The notes: generated from the letters alone by a model not told the origin. A stretch of DNA of 64,000 nucleotides from Streptomyces lucensis JCM 4490 (GCF_014650035.1 NZ_BMUE01000005.1:124001-188000); one strand, 5' to 3'. Shown: positions 45,632-54,604, counted from the first letter of the stretch. Made by a program: numbers and translations.

Positions 45632-46663
45632 GTGGCAGGCAAACCGGCCAGGCCCGTGAACGCCATCGACCAGACACGGCGGATGCTGTCCCTGGTGACC
45701 TATCTCAGGGAGCGCCCCGGCGCCCGGATCGCGGACGTCGCGCGCGCCTTCGGCATCACCGAGGACGAGCTGGTCGCCGACCTCGATCTGCTGCCCATGT
45801 GCGGCACCAGCTTCCGCGGCGGCGACCTGCTGGACATCGACACCGACGGCGAGCGCATCTGGTGGCACAACCCGGCCGCGCTCGGCGAGGACGCGGCCGA
45901 ACCGCTGCGGCTGGCGGCCGACGAGGCCACCGCCCTGCTGGTGGCCGCCCGCGCGGTGGCCACCCTCCCGGGCCTGCGGGAGGGGGACCGCCAGGCCCTG
46001 CTGCGGGCCACCGCCAAGGTGGAGACCGCGGCCGGTGAGGCCGCCGGCGCCAGTTCCCGCCTGTCGGTGACCTTCGAGTCCGAGGGCGGGGTCTTCGCCG
46101 ACGTCGACCGGGCCATCTCCGAGCGCCGCCGGCTGTGGATCCGCTACTACTCCCCGGCCCGCGACGAGGTCACCGAGCGCGAGATCGACCCCATCCGCCT
46201 GGTCAGCGTCGGTCACACCTACGTCGAGGCCTGGTGCCGCCGCTCCGAGGCCCGGCGCACCTTCCGGCTCGACCGGGTCGCCGAGATCCGGATCCTCGAC
46301 GAGCCGTCGGCGCCGCCAGAGATCGAGCCGCGCGACCTCTCCGAGCACCTGGTGCAGCCGGCCGCCGAGGACCCGGAGGTCGTCGTCGAGGTCGGCCCCG
46401 GCGGCCGCTGGGTCGCCGAGTACTACCCGCACGACAGCGCCGATGAGCTTCCCGACGGCGGTCTGCGTATCTCTCTGCGCACGCCCGATCCGGCCTCGCT
46501 GCGCCGGCTGGCGCTGCGGCTCGGCCGCGACGGCCGGATCGTCTCCCCGCCCGAGCTGGCCGACAGCGCCCGCCGCGCCGCCCGCGAGGCGCTGGCGGCC
46601 TACGACGCCGCGCCGCAGGCGGCGCCGGCCGCCGGTGCGGGGCGGGCCGAGAGCCAGGGGTGA
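45632..46663 (+). CDS. pafC: WYL-domain regulator PafC
   Basis: 343 residues, paralogous to PafB. It starts with an HTH-like segment (QTRRMLSLVTYLRERPGARI), then a WYL domain (RRLWIRYYSPARDEVTERE, HTYVEAWCRRSEARRTFRLD) and a WCX tail. The C-terminal 20 residues are Ala-rich. PafB and PafC are thought to form a heterodimer. GTG 45632 follows AGGGGGAGC. Same operon as pafB and perhaps the zinc-ribbon gene after it. Confidence 0.92.
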   Translation: MAGKPARPVNAIDQTRRMLSLVTYLRERPGARIADVARAFGITEDELVADLDLLPMCGTSFRGGDLLDIDTDGERIWWHNPAALGEDAAEPLRLAADEATALLVAARAVATLPGLREGDRQALLRATAKVETAAGEAAGASSRLSVTFESEGGVFADVDRAISERRRLWIRYYSPARDEVTEREIDPIRLVSVGHTYVEAWCRRSEARRTFRLDRVAEIRILDEPSAPPEIEPRDLSEHLVQPAAEDPEVVVEVGPGGRWVAEYYPHDSADELPDGGLRISLRTPDPASLRRLALRLGRDGRIVSPPELADSARRAAREALAAYDAAPQAAPAAGAGRAESQG

Positions 46664-46750
46664 GCGGCGGCCGCGGCGCGCCGGGGGCGAACGACCTTGA
46701 GCGAGGGGAGCGAGGGCTTGAACGAGTCAGCGGTGTCCGGTGGGAGTGAT

Positions 46751-47011
46751 ATGACGGTGGCGGCCGCCTTCGCCGGGATGCGCAGGGCGATGCCGGTGGT
46801 GTTCCGGGCGGGCTGCCCGGACTGCCGGGGCCGCTTCGAACTCGGCGCGAACGCCCTGCGCCTGGCGATAGGCGCCTCCAGCCGGACCACGTTCTACTCC
46901 TTCACCTGCCCCGAATGCGGCGTCTCCGTCCGCAAGCCGGCCGGTGAGCGCATCGTCGAACTGCTCACCGGAGGCGGGGTGCGGACCCTGCGTCTGCACT
47001 CCACCGTGTAG
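46751..47011 (+). CDS. Small zinc-ribbon protein
   Basis: 86 residues. Two CxxC knuckles, CPDCRGRFELG and FTCPECGVSVRK, ~40 residues apart make a zinc ribbon; the segment between reads ALRLAIGASSRTTFYSF. The C-terminus has GERIVELLTGGGV. Function unknown; conserved after pafBC in streptomycetes as I recall it. The start chosen is ATG 46751 after GGTGGGAG; a TTG at 46697 would add 18 residues with no likely function. Confidence 0.7.
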   Translation: MTVAAAFAGMRRAMPVVFRAGCPDCRGRFELGANALRLAIGASSRTTFYSFTCPECGVSVRKPAGERIVELLTGGGVRTLRLHSTV

Positions 47012-47040
47012 GCGGCTGCGTTCCGCGCCGCGGGACGGTC

Positions 47041-47046
47041 TAGGCT
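47041..47046 (+). promoter_or_regulatory. Putative -10 box for a leaderless start at 47054
   Basis: TAGGCT lies 7 nt before ATG 47054, and there is no ribosome site. Confidence 0.4.
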
Positions 47047-47053
47047 CGGCGTC

Positions 47054-47248
47054 ATGTTCTGGCCGATGTTCGCGGTAGCCGTGGGATTCGTGGGTCTCGC
47101 TGTCCTGGGGGTGCTCGCCGTCCGGGTGTTCGTGGAGGCGCGGCGGCTCGGGGCGCAGGTGGCGGACTCCGCGCGCCGTATCAACCGGGCGGCCGAGGAC
47201 CTGGAGCGGGCCGCCGTGAGCGCGGCCGGCGCCGCCGAGTCCTTGTGA
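47054..47248 (+). CDS. Small single-span membrane protein
   Basis: 64 residues: an N-terminal membrane helix (MFAVAVGFVGLAVLGVLAV), then an amphipathic cytosolic helix (ARRLGAQVADSARRINRAAE). No known domain. Composition and layout are like DUF948-type or Tat-associated helpers but resemblance alone is weak. It stands upstream of tatA with a 248-bp gap. The codon pattern and probable leaderless start support it as a real gene. Confidence 0.6.
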   Translation: MFWPMFAVAVGFVGLAVLGVLAVRVFVEARRLGAQVADSARRINRAAEDLERAAVSAAGAAESL

Positions 47249-47438
47249 GCGGTGGCGGACGGTACCCGTGAGGTCCGTGGCACAAGCGCTTTGCGTCACT
47301 TCGCCCTGTCACCCCGGCCGTGCGGCCAGGTACGCTGCTGGTCGCGGCCCGGCGACGAGGCGCGGTCCGCAGAGCGGGAGTACGTCAGGGGATTGTCTCG
47401 CGTTCATCCCCAGGCGTTACGATCGCAGCCAGCATGAC

Positions 47439-47467
47439 GTCCGGACAAGTGTCCGACCTGTCGGACA
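47439..47467. promoter_or_regulatory. Palindrome cluster upstream of tatA
   Basis: GTCCGGAC (47439-47446) is followed by the 18-bp palindrome TGTCCGACCTGTCGGACA (47450-47467), ~30 nt before tatA. A TACGAT box at 47418 would place it in the leader, as an operator or an RNA hairpin. Confidence 0.5.
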
Positions 47468-47496
47468 TGCCCGCCTCGATGAGAAGGTGAAGATTT

Positions 47497-47781
47497 ATGT
47501 TCCGCAACGGACTTGAGCCGTGGCACCTGGTCATCCTCATTCTGGTGATCGTCGTCGTGTTCGGCTCCAAGAAGCTTCCGGACATGGCGCGCTCGCTCGG
47601 CAAGTCCGCGCGCATCCTGAAGAGCGAGGCCAAGGCGATGAAGGACGACGGCAAGCAGTCCGCCGCCCCCGCCCCGTCCGCCGAGGAGCCCGCTCCCGCC
47701 CAGCGCACGATCCAGGCCGCCCCCGGTGACGTGACCAGCTCCCGCCCGGTCAACGAGCCGACGGACACCACCCAGCGCTGA
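47497..47781 (+). CDS. tatA: Twin-arginine translocase subunit TatA
   Basis: 94 residues. A short N-terminal membrane helix ([19 protein letters not shown]) with the FGSKKLP hinge, then an amphipathic helix ([19 protein letters not shown]) and a Pro/Ala-rich tail. TatA multimers form the pore for folded proteins with twin-arginine signals, widely used in Streptomyces. ATG 47497 follows AGAAGGTGA. tatC starts 48 nt after its stop; tatB is not here. Confidence 0.95.
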   Translation: MFRNGLEPWHLVILILVIVVVFGSKKLPDMARSLGKSARILKSEAKAMKDDGKQSAAPAPSAEEPAPAQRTIQAAPGDVTSSRPVNEPTDTTQR

Positions 47782-47828
47782 CGCGAGGGCCGGGGCATCC
47801 GGCCCGCTGCACGAGATGAGGATGTGGG

Positions 47829-48770
47829 TTGCTCAAGTCTGCCCGCAACAAGGAGAGGGATCCCGAGGGGCGGATGCCGCTCGTGGATCACTTGCGCGAG
47901 CTGCGCAACCGGCTCGCGAAGGGTGTTCTGGCGATCCTGGTCGTCACGATCGTGGCGGCGTTCTTCTACAAGGACATCATCAACGTCATCACCGAGCCGG
48001 TGCTCGACGAGATCGGCTGCCACCAGTCCTTCGGTGAGCTGGCCGAGTCCAAGAGCGTCCACTGCGCCCACATCACGGTCAGCGGCCTGCTGGCGCCGTT
48101 CACCCTGGCGCTGAAGGTCGCCCTGATGGCCGGCGTCGTGCTCGCGTCGCCGGTGTGGCTCTACCAGCTGTGGGCGTTCGTCGCGCCGGGCCTGCACCGC
48201 AGCGAGAAGAAGTACGCCTACGCCTTCGTCGGCTTCGGCTTCCCGCTCTTCCTCGGTGGCGGCTACCTGGCCTTCCACGTGCTGCCCACGACGGCACGGG
48301 TGATGATCGACCTCACCCCCAGCGGTGCCGAGAACCTGCTGCCGCTGGACGACCTGCTGGACCTGGTCACCCGCATGATCGTCGTCTTCGGCCTCGCCTT
48401 CGAGATGCCGTTGCTGCTGGTCATGCTCAACCTCACCGGCGTCCTGTCCGGCCGGCGGATGCTGGGCTGGTGGCGCGGCATGGTCATCGGCATCACCGCC
48501 TTCGCGGCGGTGGCCACGCCCAGCCCCGACCCGATGACGATGCTGGCACTGGCGGCGCCGATCTGGGGGCTCTACTTCATCGCCGTGGGCATCGCGCTGC
48601 TCAACGACCGGCGCCGGGCCCGCCGCGAGGGCGACGGCCCCGGGGACGACGAGGCGTCCCAGCTGGACCTCACGCCCGAGGCGATCGGAGAGGTGGAGTC
48701 GGTGTCCGCGAGCGCGGCGCCGGAGCTGCCCGGACCGGACCGGGTCAACGGCTACGACGACGTGACCTGA
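47829..48770 (+). CDS. tatC: Twin-arginine translocase subunit TatC
   Basis: 313 residues, six membrane helices. TatC is the receptor for twin-arginine signal peptides. The N-terminal family motif MPLVDHLRELRNRL and the Pro/Glu-containing loop WAFVAPGLHRSEKKYAY are intact. The cytosolic tail of ~55 residues is acidic and longer than in E. coli, as usual for streptomycetes. Start TTG 47829 after GAGGATG gives the family N-terminus MLKSARNKERDPEGR; ATG 47875 is an alternative. Confidence 0.95.
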   Translation: MLKSARNKERDPEGRMPLVDHLRELRNRLAKGVLAILVVTIVAAFFYKDIINVITEPVLDEIGCHQSFGELAESKSVHCAHITVSGLLAPFTLALKVALMAGVVLASPVWLYQLWAFVAPGLHRSEKKYAYAFVGFGFPLFLGGGYLAFHVLPTTARVMIDLTPSGAENLLPLDDLLDLVTRMIVVFGLAFEMPLLLVMLNLTGVLSGRRMLGWWRGMVIGITAFAAVATPSPDPMTMLALAAPIWGLYFIAVGIALLNDRRRARREGDGPGDDEASQLDLTPEAIGEVESVSASAAPELPGPDRVNGYDDVT

Positions 48771-48792
48771 CCGTCCGCCGAGGCACTGTGCG

Positions 48793-48821
48793 ATGCCCCC
48801 GTCCCGCCGGGACGGGGGCAT
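48793..48821 (+). terminator. Terminator after tatC
   Basis: A perfect 13-bp stem (ATGCCCCCGTCCC with GGGACGGGGGCAT) and a 3-nt loop, 22 nt past the stop. Confidence 0.85.
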
Positions 48822-48899
48822 TCGTCCGCTGTGGAGCGGTCCGTCTTCCGGATAATGATCGTCCTGTTGTCAGTGCGGCCCGGTACGCTCGAAAGCACG

Positions 48900-51707
48900 A
48901 TGACAGAGGACCTCTCACCGGCCGAGCGGTACGCGGCGGCCCGCAGGCGGGCAGCCGAGCAGGCCACCGCGCTCGCGTCCTTCCGCGAGATGTACGACTT
49001 CGGCCTCGATCCCTTCCAGATCGAGGCCTGCCAGGCACTGGAGGCCGGCAAGGGCGTGCTGGTGGCCGCCCCCACCGGTTCGGGCAAGACGATCGTGGGC
49101 GAGTTCGCCGTCCACCTCGCCCTCGGGCAGGGCAAGAAGTGCTTCTACACGACACCCATCAAGGCGCTGTCGAACCAGAAGTACGCCGACCTGTGCCGGC
49201 GCTACGGCGCGGACAAGGTCGGCCTGCTCACCGGCGACAACAGCGTGAACTCCGACGCCCCGGTGGTCGTGATGACCACCGAGGTGCTGCGCAACATGCT
49301 GTACGCCGGGTCGCAGACCCTCCTCGGCCTCGGCTACGTGGTCATGGACGAGGTGCACTACCTCTCCGACCGCTTCCGCGGCGCCGTCTGGGAGGAAGTG
49401 ATCATCCACCTGCCGGAGTCGGTGACCCTGGTCTCGCTCTCCGCGACCGTGTCCAACGCCGAGGAGTTCGGTGACTGGCTGGACACCGTACGCGGCGACA
49501 CCGAGGTGATCGTCTCCGAGCACCGGCCCGTGCCGCTGTTCCAGCACGTGCTGGCGGGCCGCCGGATGTACGACCTGTTCGAGGAGGGGGAGGGCCACAA
49601 GAAGGCCGTCAACCCCGACCTCGTCCGCCTGGCCCGGACGGAGGCCACCCGGCCGTCGTACCAGGACCGGCGGCGCGGCCGGTCGATGCGGGAGGCCGAC
49701 CGGGAGCGCGAGCGCAGGCAGCGCTCGCGCGTGTGGACACCGGGCCGCCCCGAGGTCATCGAGCGGCTCGACTCCGAGGGCCTGCTGCCCGCCATCACCT
49801 TCATCTTCAGCCGCGCGGCCTGCGAGGCCGCCGTCCAGCAGTGCCTGTACGCGGGCCTCAGGCTCAACGACGAGGAGGCACGGGAGAAGGTCCGCGCCCT
49901 GGTCGAGGAGCGCACCGCCTCCATACCGCCGGAGGACCTGCACGTCCTCGGCTACTACGAGTGGCTGGAGGGGCTGGAGCGCGGTATCGCCGCCCATCAC
50001 GCGGGCATGCTGCCGACGTTCAAGGAGGTCGTCGAGGAACTGTTCGTGCGCGGCCTGGTCAAGGCCGTGTTCGCGACCGAGACCCTCGCCCTCGGCATCA
50101 ACATGCCCGCCCGCTCGGTGGTGCTGGAGAAGCTGGTCAAGTGGAACGGCGAGCAGCACGCCGACATCACGCCCGGCGAGTACACCCAGCTCACCGGCCG
50201 CGCCGGCCGCCGGGGCATCGACATCGAGGGCCACGCGGTCGTCCTCTGGCAGCGCGGCATGAGCCCCGAGCACCTGGCCGGACTCGCGGGCACCCGCACG
50301 TACCCGCTGCGCTCCAGCTTCAAGCCGTCGTACAACATGGCGGTCAACCTGGTCGAGCAGTTCGGCCGGCACCGCTCGCGCGAGCTGCTGGAGACGTCCT
50401 TCGCGCAGTTCCAGGCCGACAAGTCGGTCGTCGGGATCTCCCGGCAGGTGCAGCGCAACGAGGAGGGACTCGAGGGCTACAAGGCCTCCATGACCTGCCA
50501 CCTCGGTGACTTCGAGGAGTACGCGCGGCTGCGCCGCGAACTTAAGGACCGCGAGACCGAGCTGGCCCGGCAGGGTGCGAACCAGCGGCGTGCCGAGGCG
50601 GCCGTCGCCCTGGAGAGGCTCAAGCCGGGCGACGTCATCCACGTGCCCACCGGCAAGTACGCCGGCCTGGCCCTGGTGCTGGATCCCGGCCTGCCGGCCG
50701 GCCGTTCCAACGGGCACCGCGGCTTCGACCACCACGACGGTCCGCGCCCGCTGGTACTGACCGCCGAACGGCAGGTCAAACGGCTGGCGTCGATGGACTT
50801 CCCGGTGCCGGTCGAAGCGCTGGACCGGATGCGGATCCCGAAGTCCTTCAACCCCCGCTCGCCGCAGTCCCGGCGGGACCTCGCCTCCGCCCTGCGCACC
50901 AAGGCCGGGCACATCCCGCCGGAGCGGGCCCGCAAGAAGCGGTCGCAGGCCGCCGACGACCGTGAGATCAACCGGCTGCGCACCGCCATCCGGGCGCACC
51001 CCTGCCACGGCTGCAACGACCGGGAGGACCACGCGCGCTGGGCCGAGCGCTACCACCGGCTGCTGCGGGACACCTCCCAGCTGGAACGGCGCATCGAGGG
51101 CCGTACGAACACCATCGCGCGCACCTTCGACCGGATCGTCGCCCTGCTGACCGAGATGGACTACCTGCGCGGCGACGAGGTCACCGAGCACGGCAGGCGG
51201 CTCGCCCGACTCTACGGCGAACTCGACCTGCTGGCCAGCGAATGCCTGCGCGAGGGCGTCTGGGAGGACCTCGCCCCTGCCGAACTCGCCGCCTGCGTCT
51301 CGGCGCTGGTGTACGAGGCCCGGGTGGGGGACGACGCGATGGCGCCCAAGCTGCCCTCCGGCAGGGCGAAGGCCGCCCTCGGTGAGATGGTCCGCATCTG
51401 GGGCCGGCTGGACGCCCTGGAGGAGGACTTCCGGATCAGCCAGACCGAGGGCGTCGGCCAGCGCGAGCCGGACCTCGGCTTCGCCTGGGCCGCGTACATG
51501 TGGGCCTCCGGCACGGGCCTCGACGAGGTGCTGCGGGAGGCGGAGATGCCCGCGGGTGACTTCGTCCGGTGGTGCAAGCAGGTCATCGACGTCCTCGGGC
51601 AGATCTCGGCGGCGGCTCCCGCCGAGGGCTCGACCGTGGCGAAGAACGCGCGCAAGGCCGTCGACCAGCTGCTGCGGGGTGTGGTCGCCTACTCGTCCGT
51701 CGGGTGA
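48900..51707 (+). CDS. Ski2/Mtr4-like DEAD-box RNA helicase
   Basis: 935 residues. Motif I APTGSGKT (~59-66), motif II DEVHYL (~150), motif III SLSATVSN, and motif VI within TGRAGRRGID. The C-terminal third corresponds to the Ski2/Mtr4 stalk and ratchet; it contains HPCHGCNDREDHARW, a CxxC that could bind a metal. It probably unwinds RNA for degradation or ribosome assembly. ATG 48900 (MTEDLSPAERY) is used; upstream codons to 48831 overlap the promoter area. Commonly found beside tatAC in actinobacteria. Confidence 0.9.
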   Translation: MTEDLSPAERYAAARRRAAEQATALASFREMYDFGLDPFQIEACQALEAGKGVLVAAPTGSGKTIVGEFAVHLALGQGKKCFYTTPIKALSNQKYADLCRRYGADKVGLLTGDNSVNSDAPVVVMTTEVLRNMLYAGSQTLLGLGYVVMDEVHYLSDRFRGAVWEEVIIHLPESVTLVSLSATVSNAEEFGDWLDTVRGDTEVIVSEHRPVPLFQHVLAGRRMYDLFEEGEGHKKAVNPDLVRLARTEATRPSYQDRRRGRSMREADRERERRQRSRVWTPGRPEVIERLDSEGLLPAITFIFSRAACEAAVQQCLYAGLRLNDEEAREKVRALVEERTASIPPEDLHVLGYYEWLEGLERGIAAHHAGMLPTFKEVVEELFVRGLVKAVFATETLALGINMPARSVVLEKLVKWNGEQHADITPGEYTQLTGRAGRRGIDIEGHAVVLWQRGMSPEHLAGLAGTRTYPLRSSFKPSYNMAVNLVEQFGRHRSRELLETSFAQFQADKSVVGISRQVQRNEEGLEGYKASMTCHLGDFEEYARLRRELKDRETELARQGANQRRAEAAVALERLKPGDVIHVPTGKYAGLALVLDPGLPAGRSNGHRGFDHHDGPRPLVLTAERQVKRLASMDFPVPVEALDRMRIPKSFNPRSPQSRRDLASALRTKAGHIPPERARKKRSQAADDREINRLRTAIRAHPCHGCNDREDHARWAERYHRLLRDTSQLERRIEGRTNTIARTFDRIVALLTEMDYLRGDEVTEHGRRLARLYGELDLLASECLREGVWEDLAPAELAACVSALVYEARVGDDAMAPKLPSGRAKAALGEMVRIWGRLDALEEDFRISQTEGVGQREPDLGFAWAAYMWASGTGLDEVLREAEMPAGDFVRWCKQVIDVLGQISAAAPAEGSTVAKNARKAVDQLLRGVVAYSSVG

Positions 51708-52134
51708 CGTCCGCTCCGGCGGCTGGTGCGACAGCGGCCGGGAGGGCGTGCCCCGTCAACCCGGCCGCGTTCCTTTCCCTCTCGCGGGTGCGGCGCCCGC
51801 TGCCCGCCCCGGCGGTCGGTGCCGCCGGGTTCTGAGGGCTCGCCTCACTCCTCTCGGTGAGGTTTTTCGTGTACCCGTTCGCCGTCACCGAACGTGTTCG
51901 AACAGCAGCCCAGCGTGTAAATCAGTCGAGCGTACTCCTATTACACCGGTGATTTCAGGTGCTCGCCGAATATGACACGGCGATGATCCGGTCGGACTAA
52001 GCTCGCCCGCGGCGCACCGGGTTGAGGTGAATTCGTGCGCCTGTTCCCAAACGTCCAGAAGATCACATCAGTCGCATGCATCTTCCCCGCGACAGCTCTC
52101 CCGACACCCAGCCGACCCGTCTCAGAAGGCATCC
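51708..52134. promoter_or_regulatory. Control region upstream of the conservon
   Basis: 427 bp without a gene. The first part has the helicase terminator. The rest is AT-richer and holds inverted GTGTAA (51915) and TTACAC (51941), and AAATCA/TGATTT arms overlapping them, then a TAAGCT box at 51998-52003, ~130 nt before cvnA. Confidence 0.5.
51843..51867 (+). terminator. Intrinsic terminator after the helicase gene
   Basis: CCTCAC pairs with GTGAGG around 8 nt, directly followed by TTTTT. A classical rho-independent form, rare in this genome. Confidence 0.8.
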
Positions 52135-53799
52135 ATGGTGAGTGTTCAGAAGCCTCCCGGTGGCCGTGAACGTCCCTACGCGCGTGTGCTGTTGCCGCCG
52201 GCCGTACTGATGGCCGCCGCGACCGGGGCCGCCATGGCCCTGGTGCCGGCGGCGGGCCGGCTCGCCGTCGGCCTGTGCGGGGCGCTGGCCGTGCTCCTGG
52301 TCCTCGCCACCGGCGGGGAGGCGGCCCGGCGTGGCCGCAGACTCCGCGAGGCACAGGCCGAACACGCCCGCCACACCGCGTATCTGGAACACCGTCTCGC
52401 CGCCCACGACGAGCTGATCAACCGCTTCGCCACCGACGTCCTGCCCACCGGCCTGCACCGGCTGCGTGCCGGCGAGGCGCTCCGGGACGTGCTGAGCAAC
52501 GTCTACGACCTCGACCCCGAACTGCGCGGCCTGCCCGAGTCCTACCGTGAACTGTTCCGCGTCGCGCTGCGCGGCGCCGACCACGAGATCTCGATGCGCG
52601 ACGCCAGCGAGCGCTCCTTCGTGAGCATCGCCCGCCGCGTGCAGGCCATCGTGCACCAGCAGGCCAAGGAACTGCGGGAGATGGAGGAGGACCACGGCCG
52701 CAATCCCGAGGTCTTCGACGACCTGCTGCGCCTGGACCACGGCACCTCGCTGATCGGCCGGCTCGCCGACACCATCTCCGTCCTCGGCGGCGGCCGCCCC
52801 GGCCGCCAGTGGCCCCTGCCGGTCTCCCTCTACAGCGTGCTGCGCGGCGCCATGTCCCGCATCCTGGAGTACCGCCGCATCAACCTGAGCTCGATCGTCA
52901 ACATCAACATCAAGGGCACCGCGGTCGAGCCGCTCCTGCACGCCGCCGCCGAGCTACTCGACAACGCCACCCGCTACTCGCCGCCCACGGCCAAGGTGCA
53001 CGTCACCGCCGCCGAGGTGCAGACGGGCATCGCCATCGAGATCGAGGACGCCGGCGTCAGCCTCAGCGAGGAGTCCCGGGCCCGCATCGAGCAGATGATC
53101 GAGGACGCCAAGAACGGCGACGACGCGGACAACCTCGGTGACAACCCGCGCCTCGGTCTCGCCGTCGTCGGCCGGCTCTGCAAGCACTTCAAGATGGAGG
53201 TCTCGCTGCGCGCCTCCGCCTACGGCGGCGTCCGCGCCATCCTGATCGTGCCCCGGGCCATGACGACCACCGAGCCCGGCGTCGGCGCCGCCCACGGCAT
53301 CGGCGCGACCGGCATCCCGCAGCCCGAACTCGGGGCGGTCGAGGGCCCCAAGCGCCCGCCCAAGAAGCGCCGCCCCACCAGCCCCAAGATCCCCGCCGGG
53401 ATCTCCATGGAGGACGACGTCCCCGAGGTCACCGAGTGGACCGCGGGAGGCCTGCCGCAGCGCCGCAGCCGGGTGAAGACCCCGCTCTCCCAGCGGTACG
53501 CCGAACAGGCCGCCATCGAGCGTGCCGAGCGCGAGGGACGGCCGACGATCTGGTCCCAGACCAGAACCGAGCCCGAGCCCGAGATCGACCCCGAGCGCAA
53601 GAAGCTCATGGACCGGCCGCCGGGCATGTGGATGGAGGCCTTCTGGGACGGCCTGAGGAAGGGCATGCCCGCGGACGCCACCGCGTCCGAACTGACCGAC
53701 TTCACGCTCCACCCGACCAAGTACCTGCACCTGCTCGACGATGCGGACGACCCCGCCGAGGGCGCCGTCGAGGCCGACGACGAGGGGAACCTCAAGTGA
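52135..53799 (+). CDS. cvnA: Conservon sensor kinase-like protein CvnA
   Basis: 554 residues. Two N-terminal membrane helices (~17-60), a helical linker, then a HATPase_c domain with N-box AAELLDNATRYSPP (~271) and a G-box-like NPRLGLAVVGRL. The C-terminal ~130 residues are Pro/Arg-rich and disordered. Conservons combine such a kinase-like protein with a roadblock protein, a DUF742 protein and a small GTPase into a membrane complex resembling G-protein-coupled sensing. ATG 52135 follows AGAAGG. Its stop overlaps cvnB. Confidence 0.9.
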   Translation: MVSVQKPPGGRERPYARVLLPPAVLMAAATGAAMALVPAAGRLAVGLCGALAVLLVLATGGEAARRGRRLREAQAEHARHTAYLEHRLAAHDELINRFATDVLPTGLHRLRAGEALRDVLSNVYDLDPELRGLPESYRELFRVALRGADHEISMRDASERSFVSIARRVQAIVHQQAKELREMEEDHGRNPEVFDDLLRLDHGTSLIGRLADTISVLGGGRPGRQWPLPVSLYSVLRGAMSRILEYRRINLSSIVNINIKGTAVEPLLHAAAELLDNATRYSPPTAKVHVTAAEVQTGIAIEIEDAGVSLSEESRARIEQMIEDAKNGDDADNLGDNPRLGLAVVGRLCKHFKMEVSLRASAYGGVRAILIVPRAMTTTEPGVGAAHGIGATGIPQPELGAVEGPKRPPKKRRPTSPKIPAGISMEDDVPEVTEWTAGGLPQRRSRVKTPLSQRYAEQAAIERAEREGRPTIWSQTRTEPEPEIDPERKKLMDRPPGMWMEAFWDGLRKGMPADATASELTDFTLHPTKYLHLLDDADDPAEGAVEADDEGNLK

Positions 53800-54200
53800 T
53801 CCAGCAGCGAGCGAACCTGGACTGGATGCTCAAGCAGCTGAACGACGGCGTGCCGGGTATCGAGATGATCGTGGTCCTGTCCGCCGACGGACTGCGCATC
53901 GCCCGCTACGGCGGCGACCCCGACGCCGCCGACCGCGTGGCCGCCGCCTGCGCGGGCGTCCAGAGCCTGGCCGGCGCCATCATCCAGGAGATCCCCGGCG
54001 CCGGTGACATGAAGGTCGTCGTCATCGAGATCGAGGGCGGCTACTTCTACCTCGTGAACGCCGGCCCCAACGCCTACCTCGCCGTACTCGCCGACGTCAC
54101 CTGCGAACCGGGCCGGATGAGCGGCATGATGCGCGACCTCGTCGTCCGGATCGGGGCCCACCTCACCAGTCCGCCCCGGCGCAACGGGCAGGCCGTATGA
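53796..54200 (+). CDS. cvnB: Roadblock/LC7 protein CvnB
   Basis: 134 residues, roadblock/LC7 fold (ANLDWMLKQLNDGVPGIEMI, then VVLSADGLRIARYGG). Related to MglB, regulators of small GTPases, and presumably modulates CvnD. GTG 53796 overlaps the cvnA stop (GTGA), so translation is coupled; its end overlaps cvnC by 4 nt. Confidence 0.93.
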   Translation: MIQQRANLDWMLKQLNDGVPGIEMIVVLSADGLRIARYGGDPDAADRVAAACAGVQSLAGAIIQEIPGAGDMKVVVIEIEGGYFYLVNAGPNAYLAVLADVTCEPGRMSGMMRDLVVRIGAHLTSPPRRNGQAV

Positions 54201-54604
54201 CGCCTCCACGACGCAGACGGCGCCAGACCGAGCGACCGTCGTCCCCGCAGCCGCCCGAACCGGCGGACGGCGAGGAGCCCGGAAGCCTGGAACGGCTTTA
54301 CACCATCGCCGGGAGCGCCGACGGAGCGCGGGCCGAACTCGACCTCGTGACGCTGATCGTCGCGCGTTCCGCGCCCCCGCCGACCGCGTCCCCGGAGCAG
54401 GCGGCCGTGCTCCGGCTCAGCGCCGCCCCCCTCTCCGTGGCCGAACTCTCCGCCTACCTCCGACTGCCGTTCAGCGCGATGACCGTCCTGATCACCGAAC
54501 TCATCGCGGCCGAAATGGTGCAGGCGCGCGCCTCGATCGCCCGCCAGGCGCTCCCCGACCGTTCACTCCTCGAAGCGGTGATGCATGGACTTCAACGGCT
54601 CTGA
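54197..54604 (+). CDS. cvnC: DUF742 protein CvnC
   Basis: 135 residues. DUF742 with a winged-helix-like core (SVAELSAYLRLPFSAMTVLI). An Arg/Pro/Glu-rich N-terminus of ~35 residues precedes RLYTIAGSAD. In conservons this protein is thought to bridge the kinase-like and GTPase parts. ATG 54197 overlaps cvnB by 4 nt, and the 3' end overlaps cvnD by 20 nt. Confidence 0.92.
   Translation: MTPPRRRRRQTERPSSPQPPEPADGEEPGSLERLYTIAGSADGARAELDLVTLIVARSAPPPTASPEQAAVLRLSAAPLSVAELSAYLRLPFSAMTVLITELIAAEMVQARASIARQALPDRSLLEAVMHGLQRL

Noticed and set aside
47252-47437. 61-codon open frame between the small membrane protein and tatA
   Set aside because: No ribosome site, no family resemblance and poor codon pattern; the area looks like the tatA control region.
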